NCBI GenBank assembly: GCA_017516965.1
Contig: JAFXAP010000002.1
Span: 1 to 38,797 of the forward strand
Direction of reading: 5' to 3'
From: Clostridia bacterium
Lineage (GTDB): Bacteria; Bacillota; Clostridia; Oscillospirales; Acutalibacteraceae
Length of the DNA: 38,797 bases
In this document: piece by piece, positions 30,748-38,240 of the stretch
How the letters are laid out: every line of letters begins with the position of its first letter
How positions within the stretch are numbered: the first letter of the stretch is position 1
The notes under the pieces: model-generated
What the model was told of the DNA's origin: nothing
Seen by the model: the letters and a program-made list of their open reading frames with translations, nothing else
Databases searched by the model: none
Made by a program: the position numbers and the translations under genes

Positions 30748-33009
30748 TTATTTGCTCTTTTTTTCTTTTGGTTTTTTAATTTTATTCAATTTGGCATTGA
30801 GTTCGAGCAAATCTTCTTTTGTGAATTTTGCATCCATCATACCGCCCATAAGAGTGAATAAACGAAGTACCGTGAAGCCACCCATCATAGACATCATTTC
30901 AGGACCTACCTCAAAGCCCATTGCTTCTATCTTGCCATCTTTGCCTTTGCCACCCATAAGCTTACCTGCAAGACTCATAAACAACATCTTACCCTGAAGC
31001 GTTGCCAAAACGTCACTCATTTTGTCATTAAGAGAGAGGTAACCATCTGGCATATCAATATCAAACCAGTTGATAATTGCGCCCTTTTCTTTAAGGCGAT
31101 AATCCTCGTTAAAGGTATCTACCTTGCGGATTTTACCGCTATCCTTAAACTCTCCTGCAACAGCAACGAGTTCGGTTTCGCCTGTGTTTTGTACATCAAA
31201 ATAGAAGAAGTGATCTTCTGCGGTCTTTTTACCTATCGATACGCCGTTTGCAAAAAGTTCTACCTGTGGAAGATTTGAATAAACTGTAACCTTTGTAACA
31301 TCTTCTACACGGTCAATGTAACGTTTACCGCAAAGATGAACAAACGGATCGTCTGATAACCACGCTTTATATGCGTAGAAAGAGTCTTTTTTGTATTTGC
31401 GGTCAATTGTTACAAGACCCTTATGGTTCTGACCATTTTCGCCGCCCTCGCTACGAGCATCAGCACCAAAGTCAAACATATTCCATACATGTGTTGCCCA
31501 CATATATTTTCTGCTAAAGAACTGCTTGATAAGTTCTTCGTGATAATATGCCTGATATTCTTCGGTATAGTCACCCTGTCTTGGCTCAGATGTATGCCAG
31601 TTAAGCGCCTCGCATCCATACTCTGAGCAGCCAATCGGAATGTTGGGGTTGGTTTTGTGGAACTTGTCAAACCAAGGACCATTCATATCGGTCTCGCCGC
31701 CATACCAACCAAAATAGTGATTGTATGATACTAAATCCGGAATCTTTAAATATGGATCATCCATCTTACACATCGAAACTGCCGCTACGGTTGTAAGACG
31801 GGTTTTGTCCATTTCGTGACACATATCATTAAGTATACGATGATTTTCAAGCAGATCTTCGTCACTGCCACCGATACCAATTTCATTAGAAAGACCCCAA
31901 ACAACAATACATGGATGATTGTAGTTTTGAGTTACCAATTCTTTCATCTGTGAAATGGTGTTTTCGCGACCGTTTGGCATATGCTTTGAAATGTATGGAA
32001 TTTCTGCCCAAATAACAAGTCCCTTTTCATCACACAAATCATAAAAATACTGGTCGTGCTGATAATGCGCAAGTCTTATAGTTGTAGCGCCAACCTCACA
32101 TATAAGCTCAATATCTTCTGCGTGATGTTCGGGTAAAAGTGCGTTACCTATGCCCCATCTGTCCTGATGGCGCGAAACACCACGAAGAGGATATTCTTCA
32201 CCATTAAGAATAAATCCATTTTCGGGATCAACTTTAAATGTACGGCAACCGAAACGGGTAGATATATTATCAATAACATTGCCGTCTTCTAAAAGCTCTA
32301 CCTTTGCTGTGTATAGATATGGATCCTTGCGACCGTGCCAAAGATGAACGTTATTTATAGCAAAGTTTACCTTTGTATCATTTGCGGTTGTTTCTGCTAC
32401 AACGTTGCCATCGGCATCGCATATTGCATATTTTATGTCCTGACCGAGTTTTCCGTTGGTTATGTACACCTCAACTTCAACGTCAGCATCGCTACCATTT
32501 ATTGTAGGTGTAACCTTAATTCCCGGACCGCCATAATAATCAAGATCAAAATGTGATTCGCTTACGCAAATAAGGTTTACGTCACGATAAAGACCACCAT
32601 AAAAAGTAAAGTCAGCCATCTGCGGATAAACTCTGTCATTGGGTGAGTTATCTACCACGATAACCAAAAGGTTTACCGCTGCAAGTTTTTCAGTAATATC
32701 AACTCGCCAGGTAGAATAGCCACCATCGTGTGATGCCAACTTTTCACCATTAAGATAAAGTTCTGCCGAAGAGTTTGCACCCTTTATTTCAATATAATAG
32801 CGGTCACTTTCGGGAAGATCTATCTTGCTGAAAGACTTTGCATAATAACCCTTGCCGCGATAATAATCATTACCGCCATCCTGTCCGTCAAGAGCATTCC
32901 AGGTGTGAGGAAGATTTACAAAATTCCAACTTTTATCAATTTGGGTTGGAATTTCATTTGCCTGCTTTGAAAATGCCCACATATTATTAAAATTAATAAT
33001 AGTTCTCAT
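30748..33009 (-). CDS. GH2 family beta-galactosidase-like enzyme with unusual Met/Gly-rich C-terminus
   Basis: A 753-residue GH2 protein. Jelly-roll sugar-binding domain (~1-165; WNFVNLPHTWNALDGQDGGNDYYRGKGYY, SSAELYLNGEKLASHDGGYSTW), immunoglobulin-like domain (~170-265), then a TIM barrel with LRGVSRHQDRWGIG, the acid/base Glu in IVVWGLSNEIG and the nucleophile Glu in IGCSEYGCEAL. A DUF4982-like segment follows (~560-640). The last ~100 residues are odd: KMLFMSLAGKLMGGKGKDGK, EMMSMMGGFTVLRLFTLMGGMM and a lysine-rich tail. Galactosidase is likely; glucuronidase or mannosidase is possible. No signal peptide. Own ribosome site GGAGG. Confidence 0.9.
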   Translation of the reverse strand: MRTIINFNNMWAFSKQANEIPTQIDKSWNFVNLPHTWNALDGQDGGNDYYRGKGYYAKSFSKIDLPESDRYYIEIKGANSSAELYLNGEKLASHDGGYSTWRVDITEKLAAVNLLVIVVDNSPNDRVYPQMADFTFYGGLYRDVNLICVSESHFDLDYYGGPGIKVTPTINGSDADVEVEVYITNGKLGQDIKYAICDADGNVVAETTANDTKVNFAINNVHLWHGRKDPYLYTAKVELLEDGNVIDNISTRFGCRTFKVDPENGFILNGEEYPLRGVSRHQDRWGIGNALLPEHHAEDIELICEVGATTIRLAHYQHDQYFYDLCDEKGLVIWAEIPYISKHMPNGRENTISQMKELVTQNYNHPCIVVWGLSNEIGIGGSDEDLLENHRILNDMCHEMDKTRLTTVAAVSMCKMDDPYLKIPDLVSYNHYFGWYGGETDMNGPWFDKFHKTNPNIPIGCSEYGCEALNWHTSEPRQGDYTEEYQAYYHEELIKQFFSRKYMWATHVWNMFDFGADARSEGGENGQNHKGLVTIDRKYKKDSFYAYKAWLSDDPFVHLCGKRYIDRVEDVTKVTVYSNLPQVELFANGVSIGKKTAEDHFFYFDVQNTGETELVAVAGEFKDSGKIRKVDTFNEDYRLKEKGAIINWFDIDMPDGYLSLNDKMSDVLATLQGKMLFMSLAGKLMGGKGKDGKIEAMGFEVGPEMMSMMGGFTVLRLFTLMGGMMDAKFTKEDLLELNAKLNKIKKPKEKKSK

Positions 33010-33025
33010 TATATACCTCCAAAAT

Positions 33026-33053
33026 ATTATATTTCCATTTTAATCTATAGCAA
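33026..33053 (-). promoter_or_regulatory. possible own promoter of the GH2 gene
   Basis: Minus strand: -35 TTGCTA (33048-33053), 16-base spacer, -10 TATAAT (33026-33031), only six bases before the GGAGG ribosome site. A terminator for the symporter gene lies upstream, so the GH2 gene needs either this or read-through. Confidence 0.4.
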
Positions 33054-33084
33054 AAAATAATGTATGAATAAAAATTAAACTTTA

Positions 33085-33117
33085 TAAGAAAAGCCCGATT
33101 GTTTTTGACAATCGGGC
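33085..33117 (-). terminator. terminator of the sugar symporter gene
   Basis: GCCCGATTGT pairs perfectly with ACAATCGGGC over ten bases around a 5-base loop and is followed by TTTTCTTAT on the minus strand. Confidence 0.9.
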
Positions 33118-33127
33118 ATCATAAAAT

Positions 33128-34570
33128 TTAAGCTAAATTGTCAGAATTTGCTGTTTCGGTGCTGGTTAAAACGTCACGTCCAAGGTCAGCGTTCATTTTA
33201 GCAAGAGTTTTCTTATCAAGGTTATAAACAAGACCAAGGCCTACAAACTGAAGTATAGCTGAGAACAAATATGTGCCTGCAACAAGATAGCGCATATTAA
33301 CAGCAACTTCCCATACTTGATTACCCTCATTAGCGCCAACGTAACCTAATGCCACCATTATAACAAGAACAAGTGAAGGACCAACACCCTGAGCCAGTTT
33401 TCTGAAGAATGAGTGCAATGAATATACTGTACCTTCTTCACGGGTTCCTGTTTTCCACTCGTTGTAGTCTATAGCGTCGCCCATCATTGCCCAAGACACA
33501 GTTGAATATATGCCAAGACCTAATGAGAATACCAACTGACATACAACATAGATAATAAGGTCAAGACCGGTGTTGTTAGGCATTGCTACAAATAAGCCCA
33601 AACCTGCTACAATAGAGCAAATTGAACCAAATGTTGCCAATTCTTTCTTGCCGAATTTTGCTACGCATACACGTGCAAGAGGAGTAAATAAAACAATAGG
33701 AATCATAGCAAAGAGCTGAATAATACCTGAAATTTGTACGTTTTTAAAGTAAGACTGGAATACAACTGTAACTGCTGTCGCTGCGCCCTGCATACCAATA
33801 AACATACCCATTGCGGCAATTGTAGCGCCCACAGCAGGACGGTTTTTAATAAAGTTTCCAAAAGCCTTAAACACGTTAAACTTAGGAGCTTCTTCGCCAA
33901 CTGAAACGTTTGTTTCTACGCGAATTTCAGTATTGCGAATCATAAACTGGAAGCACAAGAAGCCAAGTGCGCCCATTATAAGAGCAGCGATAAATACGCG
34001 CTCACCAATAAGGTTGTTATCTTTGTCATAGATAATGAATGGCAAAATAACCATTGGAAGCATATTGCCAAAAATTGAACCTACCGAACGCCAAGCAGAA
34101 AGCGAAGCGCGATCCTTAACGTCATTTGAAATAATTGAAAGCAAAGAACCGTATGGCACGTTAGCAACGGTGTAAAAAGCGTCCCACACAACGTAACCTG
34201 CAATAAAGATGATTGCTTTTGCAAATGTAGGTGCATTTGGGAAAGGTAAGAAGCAGCAAGCGCCGCCTATAATAAGACCTATTGAACCTGCCCAGATGTA
34301 TGTAAGAAACTTGTTTCTTTTATACTTGTGTTTGTCAGCGTCAACGATAGAACCAATAAGCGGATCGTTTATTGCATCCCATACCTGAACCACAATAAGC
34401 AGCAAGGCATACCAAAGGTCCATACCCATAAACTGTGTCCAGAAAATTGACATTGTGCCCTTAAGCGCAAAACTCATATTGCAGCCAAGGTCACCGGCAG
34501 CATATGCTAAACAGTCACGTATACTAAACTTACGATAACCGTTAGCATCGAGCTTAGGTGCTTTTTTCAT
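33128..34570 (-). CDS. GPH-type (MelB-like) sugar:cation symporter, MFS superfamily
   Basis: A 480-residue protein with about 12 membrane helices. It matches the glycoside-pentoside-hexuronide family: an N-terminal FSIRDCLAYAAGDLGCNMSFAL, then WDAINDPLIGSIVDADKHKYKRNKFLTYI, VPYGSLLSIISNDVKDRASLSAWRSVGSIFGNMLP and GTREEGTVYSLHSFFRKLAQGVG. Family members bring in disaccharides or oligosaccharides with Na+ or H+. The start at 34570 follows GAGGA; the longer open frame has no ribosome site. It is divergent from the AraC regulator, whose predicted operator overlaps its promoter, and upstream of GH2, so it likely feeds that enzyme. Confidence 0.9.
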   Translation of the reverse strand: MKKAPKLDANGYRKFSIRDCLAYAAGDLGCNMSFALKGTMSIFWTQFMGMDLWYALLLIVVQVWDAINDPLIGSIVDADKHKYKRNKFLTYIWAGSIGLIIGGACCFLPFPNAPTFAKAIIFIAGYVVWDAFYTVANVPYGSLLSIISNDVKDRASLSAWRSVGSIFGNMLPMVILPFIIYDKDNNLIGERVFIAALIMGALGFLCFQFMIRNTEIRVETNVSVGEEAPKFNVFKAFGNFIKNRPAVGATIAAMGMFIGMQGAATAVTVVFQSYFKNVQISGIIQLFAMIPIVLFTPLARVCVAKFGKKELATFGSICSIVAGLGLFVAMPNNTGLDLIIYVVCQLVFSLGLGIYSTVSWAMMGDAIDYNEWKTGTREEGTVYSLHSFFRKLAQGVGPSLVLVIMVALGYVGANEGNQVWEVAVNMRYLVAGTYLFSAILQFVGLGLVYNLDKKTLAKMNADLGRDVLTSTETANSDNLA

Positions 34571-34619
34571 AACATTTTCCTCTTTTCTTATGATAAAATT
34601 GCAAAAAACTACTAACATA

Positions 34620-34683
34620 AGTATAACCTATTCAAAGCAGTATGTGTGAGTAATATTTTTATGTATTTTTGTAATATTTTTAT
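34620..34683 (-). promoter_or_regulatory. activator-type promoter of the symporter gene with two direct-repeat operator half-sites
   Basis: The minus-strand -10 is TATACT (34620-34625), but no -35 consensus stands 17 bases before it. Two identical 13-base direct repeats, GTAATATTTTTAT on the plus strand, start at 34650 and 34671. They are exactly 21 bases apart (two helical turns) and end next to the position of a -35 box. This is the layout of AraC-type class II activation. Confidence 0.6.
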
Positions 34684-34701
34684 TTTTTTCAAAATTTTCC
34701 A

Positions 34702-34729
34702 TTGAAAAACGGTAAATTTTTACTATAAT
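34702..34729 (+). promoter_or_regulatory. promoter of the AraC regulator gene
   Basis: -35 TTGAAA (34702-34707), 16-base spacer, -10 TATAAT (34724-34729). The spacer contains GTAAA-TT-TTTAC, a short inverted repeat. The direct repeats of the divergent promoter are about 20 bases upstream, so autoregulation is possible. Confidence 0.65.
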
Positions 34730-34785
34730 AGATAAAAGAGGTTTATAACTTTTGTTATTTTCTACAAATTAAGGCGGTGAAATTT

Positions 34786-36000
34786 ATGCTGTATGACCGA
34801 GAACTGCATTTTTTATGCGAAACATTAAAAAAAAGTATGATTCCTGCAACCATAATCACATCAAGCAATTCAGAAGACAGCATTATAAATCAAAATTTTA
34901 AATTGCTTTTTATAAACGGCGAGGACGTACCCATAGACCTTAAAAATCTTGAACCATTTACCATATACAGAGTTAACAATAGTTTTGATCTTCATTGCAT
35001 AATTTTGCGCCTACCTGATACTGCCACAGGGTCATCACTTATAATAGGACCATACCTGACCAAACACCACGATAAACAAAACATTCTTGAAATTGCCGAA
35101 CAAAACTCTTTATCACCTCAGCAAATAAAGTTGTTAGAACGTTTTTACGGTAACTCCGCTGTAATATCAGAAACAAGTCATATTTTTGTTATGATTGATA
35201 CGTTTGCCGAACATATATGGGGCGCAAACAACTTTAAAATAATAGATATAGATAACAACCGAAGTGTTGAACCAACAAAGTTAGATATGCATTTTTCAAG
35301 TTTAGAGCAGGACACCCTTATCAATATGAAACTTATGGAGGAACGCTATGCCGCAGAAAATGAAATGATGGACGCCGTGTCATCCGGCCAACCTCATAAG
35401 GGTATGCGTTTGATTGCCGATTTTTCAAATATGCCATTTGAAAAAAGGCTTGATGACCCACTAAGAAACTTAAAAAACTACAGCATTATTATGAACACAC
35501 TTCTGCGAAAGTCGGCTGAAAAAGGTGGCGTGCATCCGCTTTATATTGACGAAATTTCTTCAAGCTTTGCAACAAAAATTGAACATTCCCCCTCTCCAAA
35601 GCATTTACAAAGCCTTATGGGAGATATGTATTATTCTTATTGTGAGCTCGTTCAGCAACATTCGTTTAAAAACCTTTCATCTCCTGTGAAAAAGGCAGTT
35701 TTGCTTATCGAAAAAGATATTTCATCAAATATTTCACTTGCCACCATTGCAAGAGCGCAAAACATTAACGCCTCATATCTTTCTACCCTTTTTAAACGCG
35801 AAATGGGACAAGGCGTTATTGAATATATAACTGAAAAACGTATGAGCAAAGCCGCCGACCTGTTAAAAAATACGACGTTGCAGGTGCAAACCATTGCGGC
35901 GCATTGTGGCATATTGGATGTTCAATATTTTTCCAAGCTTTTTAAAAAGTATTTTGGCGTTACGCCTAACAATTTCCGCAAAAGTAAAAAGAATGTCTGA
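34786..36000 (+). CDS. AraC family transcriptional regulator
   Basis: A 404-residue protein. The C-terminal ~100 residues form the double helix-turn-helix of the AraC family (IARAQNINASYLSTLFKREMGQGVIEYITEKRMSKAADLL, then TLQVQTIAAHCGILDVQYFSKLFKKYFGVTPNNFRK). The ~300-residue N-terminal part is a sensory region without membrane helices; I do not recognise its domain. The ATG at 34786 is chosen because GGCGGTGA lies just before it; a GTG at 34777 is within that site. It is divergent from the symporter-GH2 genes, so it is their likely activator with an oligosaccharide-derived signal. Confidence 0.92.
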   Translation: MLYDRELHFLCETLKKSMIPATIITSSNSEDSIINQNFKLLFINGEDVPIDLKNLEPFTIYRVNNSFDLHCIILRLPDTATGSSLIIGPYLTKHHDKQNILEIAEQNSLSPQQIKLLERFYGNSAVISETSHIFVMIDTFAEHIWGANNFKIIDIDNNRSVEPTKLDMHFSSLEQDTLINMKLMEERYAAENEMMDAVSSGQPHKGMRLIADFSNMPFEKRLDDPLRNLKNYSIIMNTLLRKSAEKGGVHPLYIDEISSSFATKIEHSPSPKHLQSLMGDMYYSYCELVQQHSFKNLSSPVKKAVLLIEKDISSNISLATIARAQNINASYLSTLFKREMGQGVIEYITEKRMSKAADLLKNTTLQVQTIAAHCGILDVQYFSKLFKKYFGVTPNNFRKSKKNV

Positions 36001-36024
36001 ATATTCAGACATTCTTTTATTTTT
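35991..36024. terminator. bidirectional terminator between araC-type gene and cyclophilin gene
   Basis: A perfect 24-base palindrome (35991-36014) with arms GAATGTCTGAAT is followed by TTTTATTTTT and preceded by an A-rich tract. The TGA stop of the regulator lies inside it and the cyclophilin stop codon lies in its T-tract. Confidence 0.88.
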
Positions 36025-36637
36025 ATTCAGTTCTTATAGAAATGCTATTTATCACCGGTTGAGAAGACGCAGGTATTGTACCGTTATTGTCAACAGGATT
36101 AGAATCTTTACAAACCTTATCTACAATTTCTATACCGTTTGTAACGTAACCAAAAACCGCATAGCTGCCATCAAGGAAGGTGCTGTCTTCGTGAACAATA
36201 AAAAACTGTGAACTTGCGCTGTCGGGATGACCTGAACGCGCCATAGATATTGCGCCACGAGTGTGTGATAGTGTGTTGTTATGTCCATTTGCAGCAAATT
36301 CGCCCACAATCGTCTCGCTGGAACCACCATAACCGGTGCCCTCGGGATCGCCACCTTGCATCATAAAGCCTTCCATTATTCTGTGAAAGGTTAAGCCGTC
36401 ATAAAACTTTTGATTTGCAAGATTTATAAAGTTTTCACAGGTGATGGGTGCGCTTTTAGGATCGAGCTTTACTGTAATGGTGCCATAGTCTTTAATATTG
36501 ATATCTGCATAATAATTAGTCTTTGTATCAAGTGTTGTGCTATTGTCAGCGCCACACCCAACAAAACAGGTGCAAATAAGCGCTAATACAAAAGTTATGG
36601 CAATAATACCTTTAAATTTTAAATTAAATTTTTTCAT
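36023..36637 (-). CDS. cyclophilin-type peptidyl-prolyl isomerase, predicted lipoprotein
   Basis: A 204-residue protein. A signal peptide with hydrophobic core (GIIAITFVLALICTCFVG) ends at a lipobox-like FVGC with the acylated C28. The cyclophilin domain follows (~42-200): VKLDPKSAPITCENFINLA, FYDGLTFHRIMEGFMMQGGDPEGTGYGG, LSHTRGAISMARSGHPDSASSQFFIVHEDSTFLDGSYAVFGYV. It should fold exported proteins at the outer face of the membrane. The promoter is 98 bases upstream and overlaps a 20-base palindrome. Monocistronic. Confidence 0.93.
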   Translation of the reverse strand: MKKFNLKFKGIIAITFVLALICTCFVGCGADNSTTLDTKTNYYADINIKDYGTITVKLDPKSAPITCENFINLANQKFYDGLTFHRIMEGFMMQGGDPEGTGYGGSSETIVGEFAANGHNNTLSHTRGAISMARSGHPDSASSQFFIVHEDSTFLDGSYAVFGYVTNGIEIVDKVCKDSNPVDNNGTIPASSQPVINSISIRTE

Positions 36638-36727
36638 TATTTTAACCTCTTATACTATAATTGTTCTATCGCATCGTAATTTATAGAATTCATAGCCTCA
36701 GATATACTCTAAATAATACTAAGGCTT

Positions 36728-36770
36728 TATAATTGACATCAATTATAACATAGCATTCTTTGATAGTCAA
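36728..36770 (-). promoter_or_regulatory. promoter of the cyclophilin gene with palindrome over -10
   Basis: Minus strand: -35 TTGACT (36765-36770), 17-base spacer, -10 TATAAT (36742-36747). A 20-base inverted repeat (36728-36747), TATAATTGA-CA-TCAATTATA, covers the -10 and the start site, a good position for a repressor. The ~95-nt leader that follows shows no recognised RNA element. Confidence 0.75.
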
Positions 36771-36888
36771 CTTGCAATTAAAAGTTAAATTGTCTTAGGT
36801 TTGACAATTTGCGACAAACTTTTTAAGAACTTTGTCGTTAGATTTTTTGTGTTTTGTGATAAATTTAAAAATAAAATTAAAAAAACAC

Positions 36889-36917
36889 TTGCATTATAAA
36901 ATGTTATGTAGTATAAT
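36889..36917 (+). promoter_or_regulatory. promoter of tRNA-fMet
   Basis: -35 TTGCAT (36889-36894), 17-base spacer, -10 TATAAT (36912-36917), 31 bases before the tRNA. The 311-base gap 36638-36948 holds only this and the divergent cyclophilin promoter. Confidence 0.75.
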
Positions 36918-36948
36918 ACCCTTACGCTCAGGAAAGCGCACAATATAT

Positions 36949-37024
<76 letters not shown>

Positions 37025-37030
37025 AAAAAT

Positions 37031-37060
37031 GCAGTCGACTTTGTCGGCTGCTATTTTTTT
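37031..37060 (+). terminator. terminator of tRNA-fMet
   Basis: GCAGTCGAC pairs with GTCGGCTGC (nine pairs, one G-U) around TTT, followed by TATTTTTTT. It starts seven bases after the tRNA. Confidence 0.9.
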
Positions 37061-37067
37061 GGTTGCA

Positions 37068-37138
37068 ATGAAGCGCACCTGGCGGTGCATGAAAAATGAA
37101 GTCGCCTACGGCTATGAAGCATGCTTTCGGCACATTGA
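37068..37138 (+). repeat. three ATGAAG-spaced short hairpin modules
   Basis: ATGAAG occurs at 37068, 37096 and 37114. Each copy is followed by a small hairpin: GCACC-TGGC-GGTGC, GCC-TAC-GGC, and TGC-TTTCG-GCA. The array lies directly after the tRNA terminator. I recall similar ATGAAG hairpin strings after genes in other gut Firmicutes but cannot confirm it here. Role unknown. Confidence 0.5.
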
Positions 37139-37201
37139 GAGGCAATGTGTGCGCTTTGCTAACGGTCGGGCAGGACTTGAACTAAATTCAACAGATATCA
37201 A

Positions 37202-37245
37202 GGGCAGATTTTACGATTAATTTCGTAAAGTCTGCCCCTTTTTTT
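37202..37245 (+). terminator. strong plus-strand terminator without an obvious gene
   Basis: A 15-base stem (37202-37216 with 37223-37237, one G-U) with a 6-base loop is followed by C and seven T. No plus-strand gene precedes it except the already terminated tRNA, so it is a second fail-safe or the relic of a lost gene. Confidence 0.85.
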
Positions 37246-37280
37246 GTTTTTATAAATGTTTGTGTCTTGAAGAATAGCTC

Positions 37281-38132
37281 CTAGCTGGAGAAAAGCAAGT
37301 TTATTTTCTCCCTTGCGACCCGTTCATTGCAATACACAAAATTAAACTCACCACTAATCTGCATATCTGCAACAGAGAAGGTGGCAAGGTCGTCACGGCA
37401 TCGGGAGATAGGTTCATAGGCAAAGGTAATCGCACCGTTGTTTGCCACAATGTCGCAGATCACGGAAAAATTACTGACAGAGATACAACGCTTAAAGTTG
37501 TCAAGGGAAAAACCTCGGTCTGTAATTGCATTATGCAATAATGTTCTCGTTCCCGAATACGGCTCTCTGACCACAATGTCCTTTGAAAAAATATCTTCAA
37601 GGGTCACGGTCTTATTGGCAAAAGGATGGCTTTTTGCACAGACCCCTACAAACGCTTCTTTTTTGTAAAGGTGGTAGCCATATTTGGATTTGTCAAATAC
37701 ACCCTCTATAATAGCAAAATCGATCTCTGCCTTTTCAAGCATATGTAAAAGAACTTCGGTGTTATCAACGATCAAATCGAGCGTATGGTTTGGCTCTTGC
37801 AGAAAGGAACGAATCTCCGGCACGATAACAAATTCGCCAATAGTTTTGGTTGCACCAACGGTCATATGAACGGTATCTGTGGGCATAAACTTTTCACGGA
37901 TGTCAGCTTCCTCTGCCTTGATGCTATCAAAATAACGCTTTAGCCGCTGGGCGTTCTTTGTTCTTGATAGTGTCCGTCCATCATACTCAAACAGCTTCAC
38001 ACCGTAATAATTCTCCAAATAATGAATATGCTGCGTGACGCCCGGCTGTGTCATATTCAGTTTTTCCGCCGTTTTACGATAGTTCATTTCATCATAAAGG
38101 GCAAGGAAGGTAAGCACTCTGTAATCTAACAT
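37281..38132 (-). CDS. LysR family transcriptional regulator (CysB/CysL-like)
   Basis: A 283-residue LysR protein. The N-terminal helix-turn-helix covers residues ~18-40 (NYRKTAEKLNMTQPGVTQHIHYLENYYGVKLF), and the C-terminal effector domain starts near 85 (MTVGATKTIGEFVIVPEIRSFL) with the usual two-lobe pattern. The start at 38132 is used because TTGGAG lies six bases upstream; the longer TTG start is within that site. It is divergent from yeiH, the classic arrangement for a regulator controlling its neighbour. Some LysR-yeiH pairs relate to sulfur or taurine metabolism, but the effector here is unknown. Confidence 0.92.
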   Translation of the reverse strand: MLDYRVLTFLALYDEMNYRKTAEKLNMTQPGVTQHIHYLENYYGVKLFEYDGRTLSRTKNAQRLKRYFDSIKAEEADIREKFMPTDTVHMTVGATKTIGEFVIVPEIRSFLQEPNHTLDLIVDNTEVLLHMLEKAEIDFAIIEGVFDKSKYGYHLYKKEAFVGVCAKSHPFANKTVTLEDIFSKDIVVREPYSGTRTLLHNAITDRGFSLDNFKRCISVSNFSVICDIVANNGAITFAYEPISRCRDDLATFSVADMQISGEFNFVYCNERVAREKINLLFSS

Positions 38133-38153
38133 AACAATCTCCAATTAACTCAT

Positions 38154-38179
38154 ATTATCATCCGATAATAAATGATAAT
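38154..38179. promoter_or_regulatory. LysR operator candidate
   Basis: ATTATCA (38154-38160) and TGATAAT (38173-38179) are perfect inverted half-sites 12 bases apart. An extra GATAA lies between them. The site is in the divergent region directly upstream of the yeiH -35 box, as expected for LysR activation and autorepression. Confidence 0.6.
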
Positions 38180-38208
38180 TTGATTTTATCACAAAACTGC
38201 AGTATAAT
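38180..38208 (+). promoter_or_regulatory. promoter of yeiH
   Basis: -35 TTGATT (38180-38185), 17-base spacer, -10 TATAAT (38203-38208), abutting the operator candidate. Confidence 0.7.
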
Positions 38209-38240
38209 CAAGAGGTGTAAGTGAAAGTAGGAGATTGTTT

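Noticed and set aside
37165-37185. Sequence resembling the T arm of a tRNA in reverse orientation (AGTTCAAGTCCTGCC on the minus strand)
   Set aside because: The match to a T arm is short, no cloverleaf can be built, and an attachment-site duplicate of tRNA-fMet would be in direct, not inverted, orientation.
37029-37220. Plus-strand frame of 63 codons after tRNA-fMet
   Set aside because: It reads through the tRNA terminator and the hairpin modules; no ribosome site, start inside the tRNA-proximal A-run.
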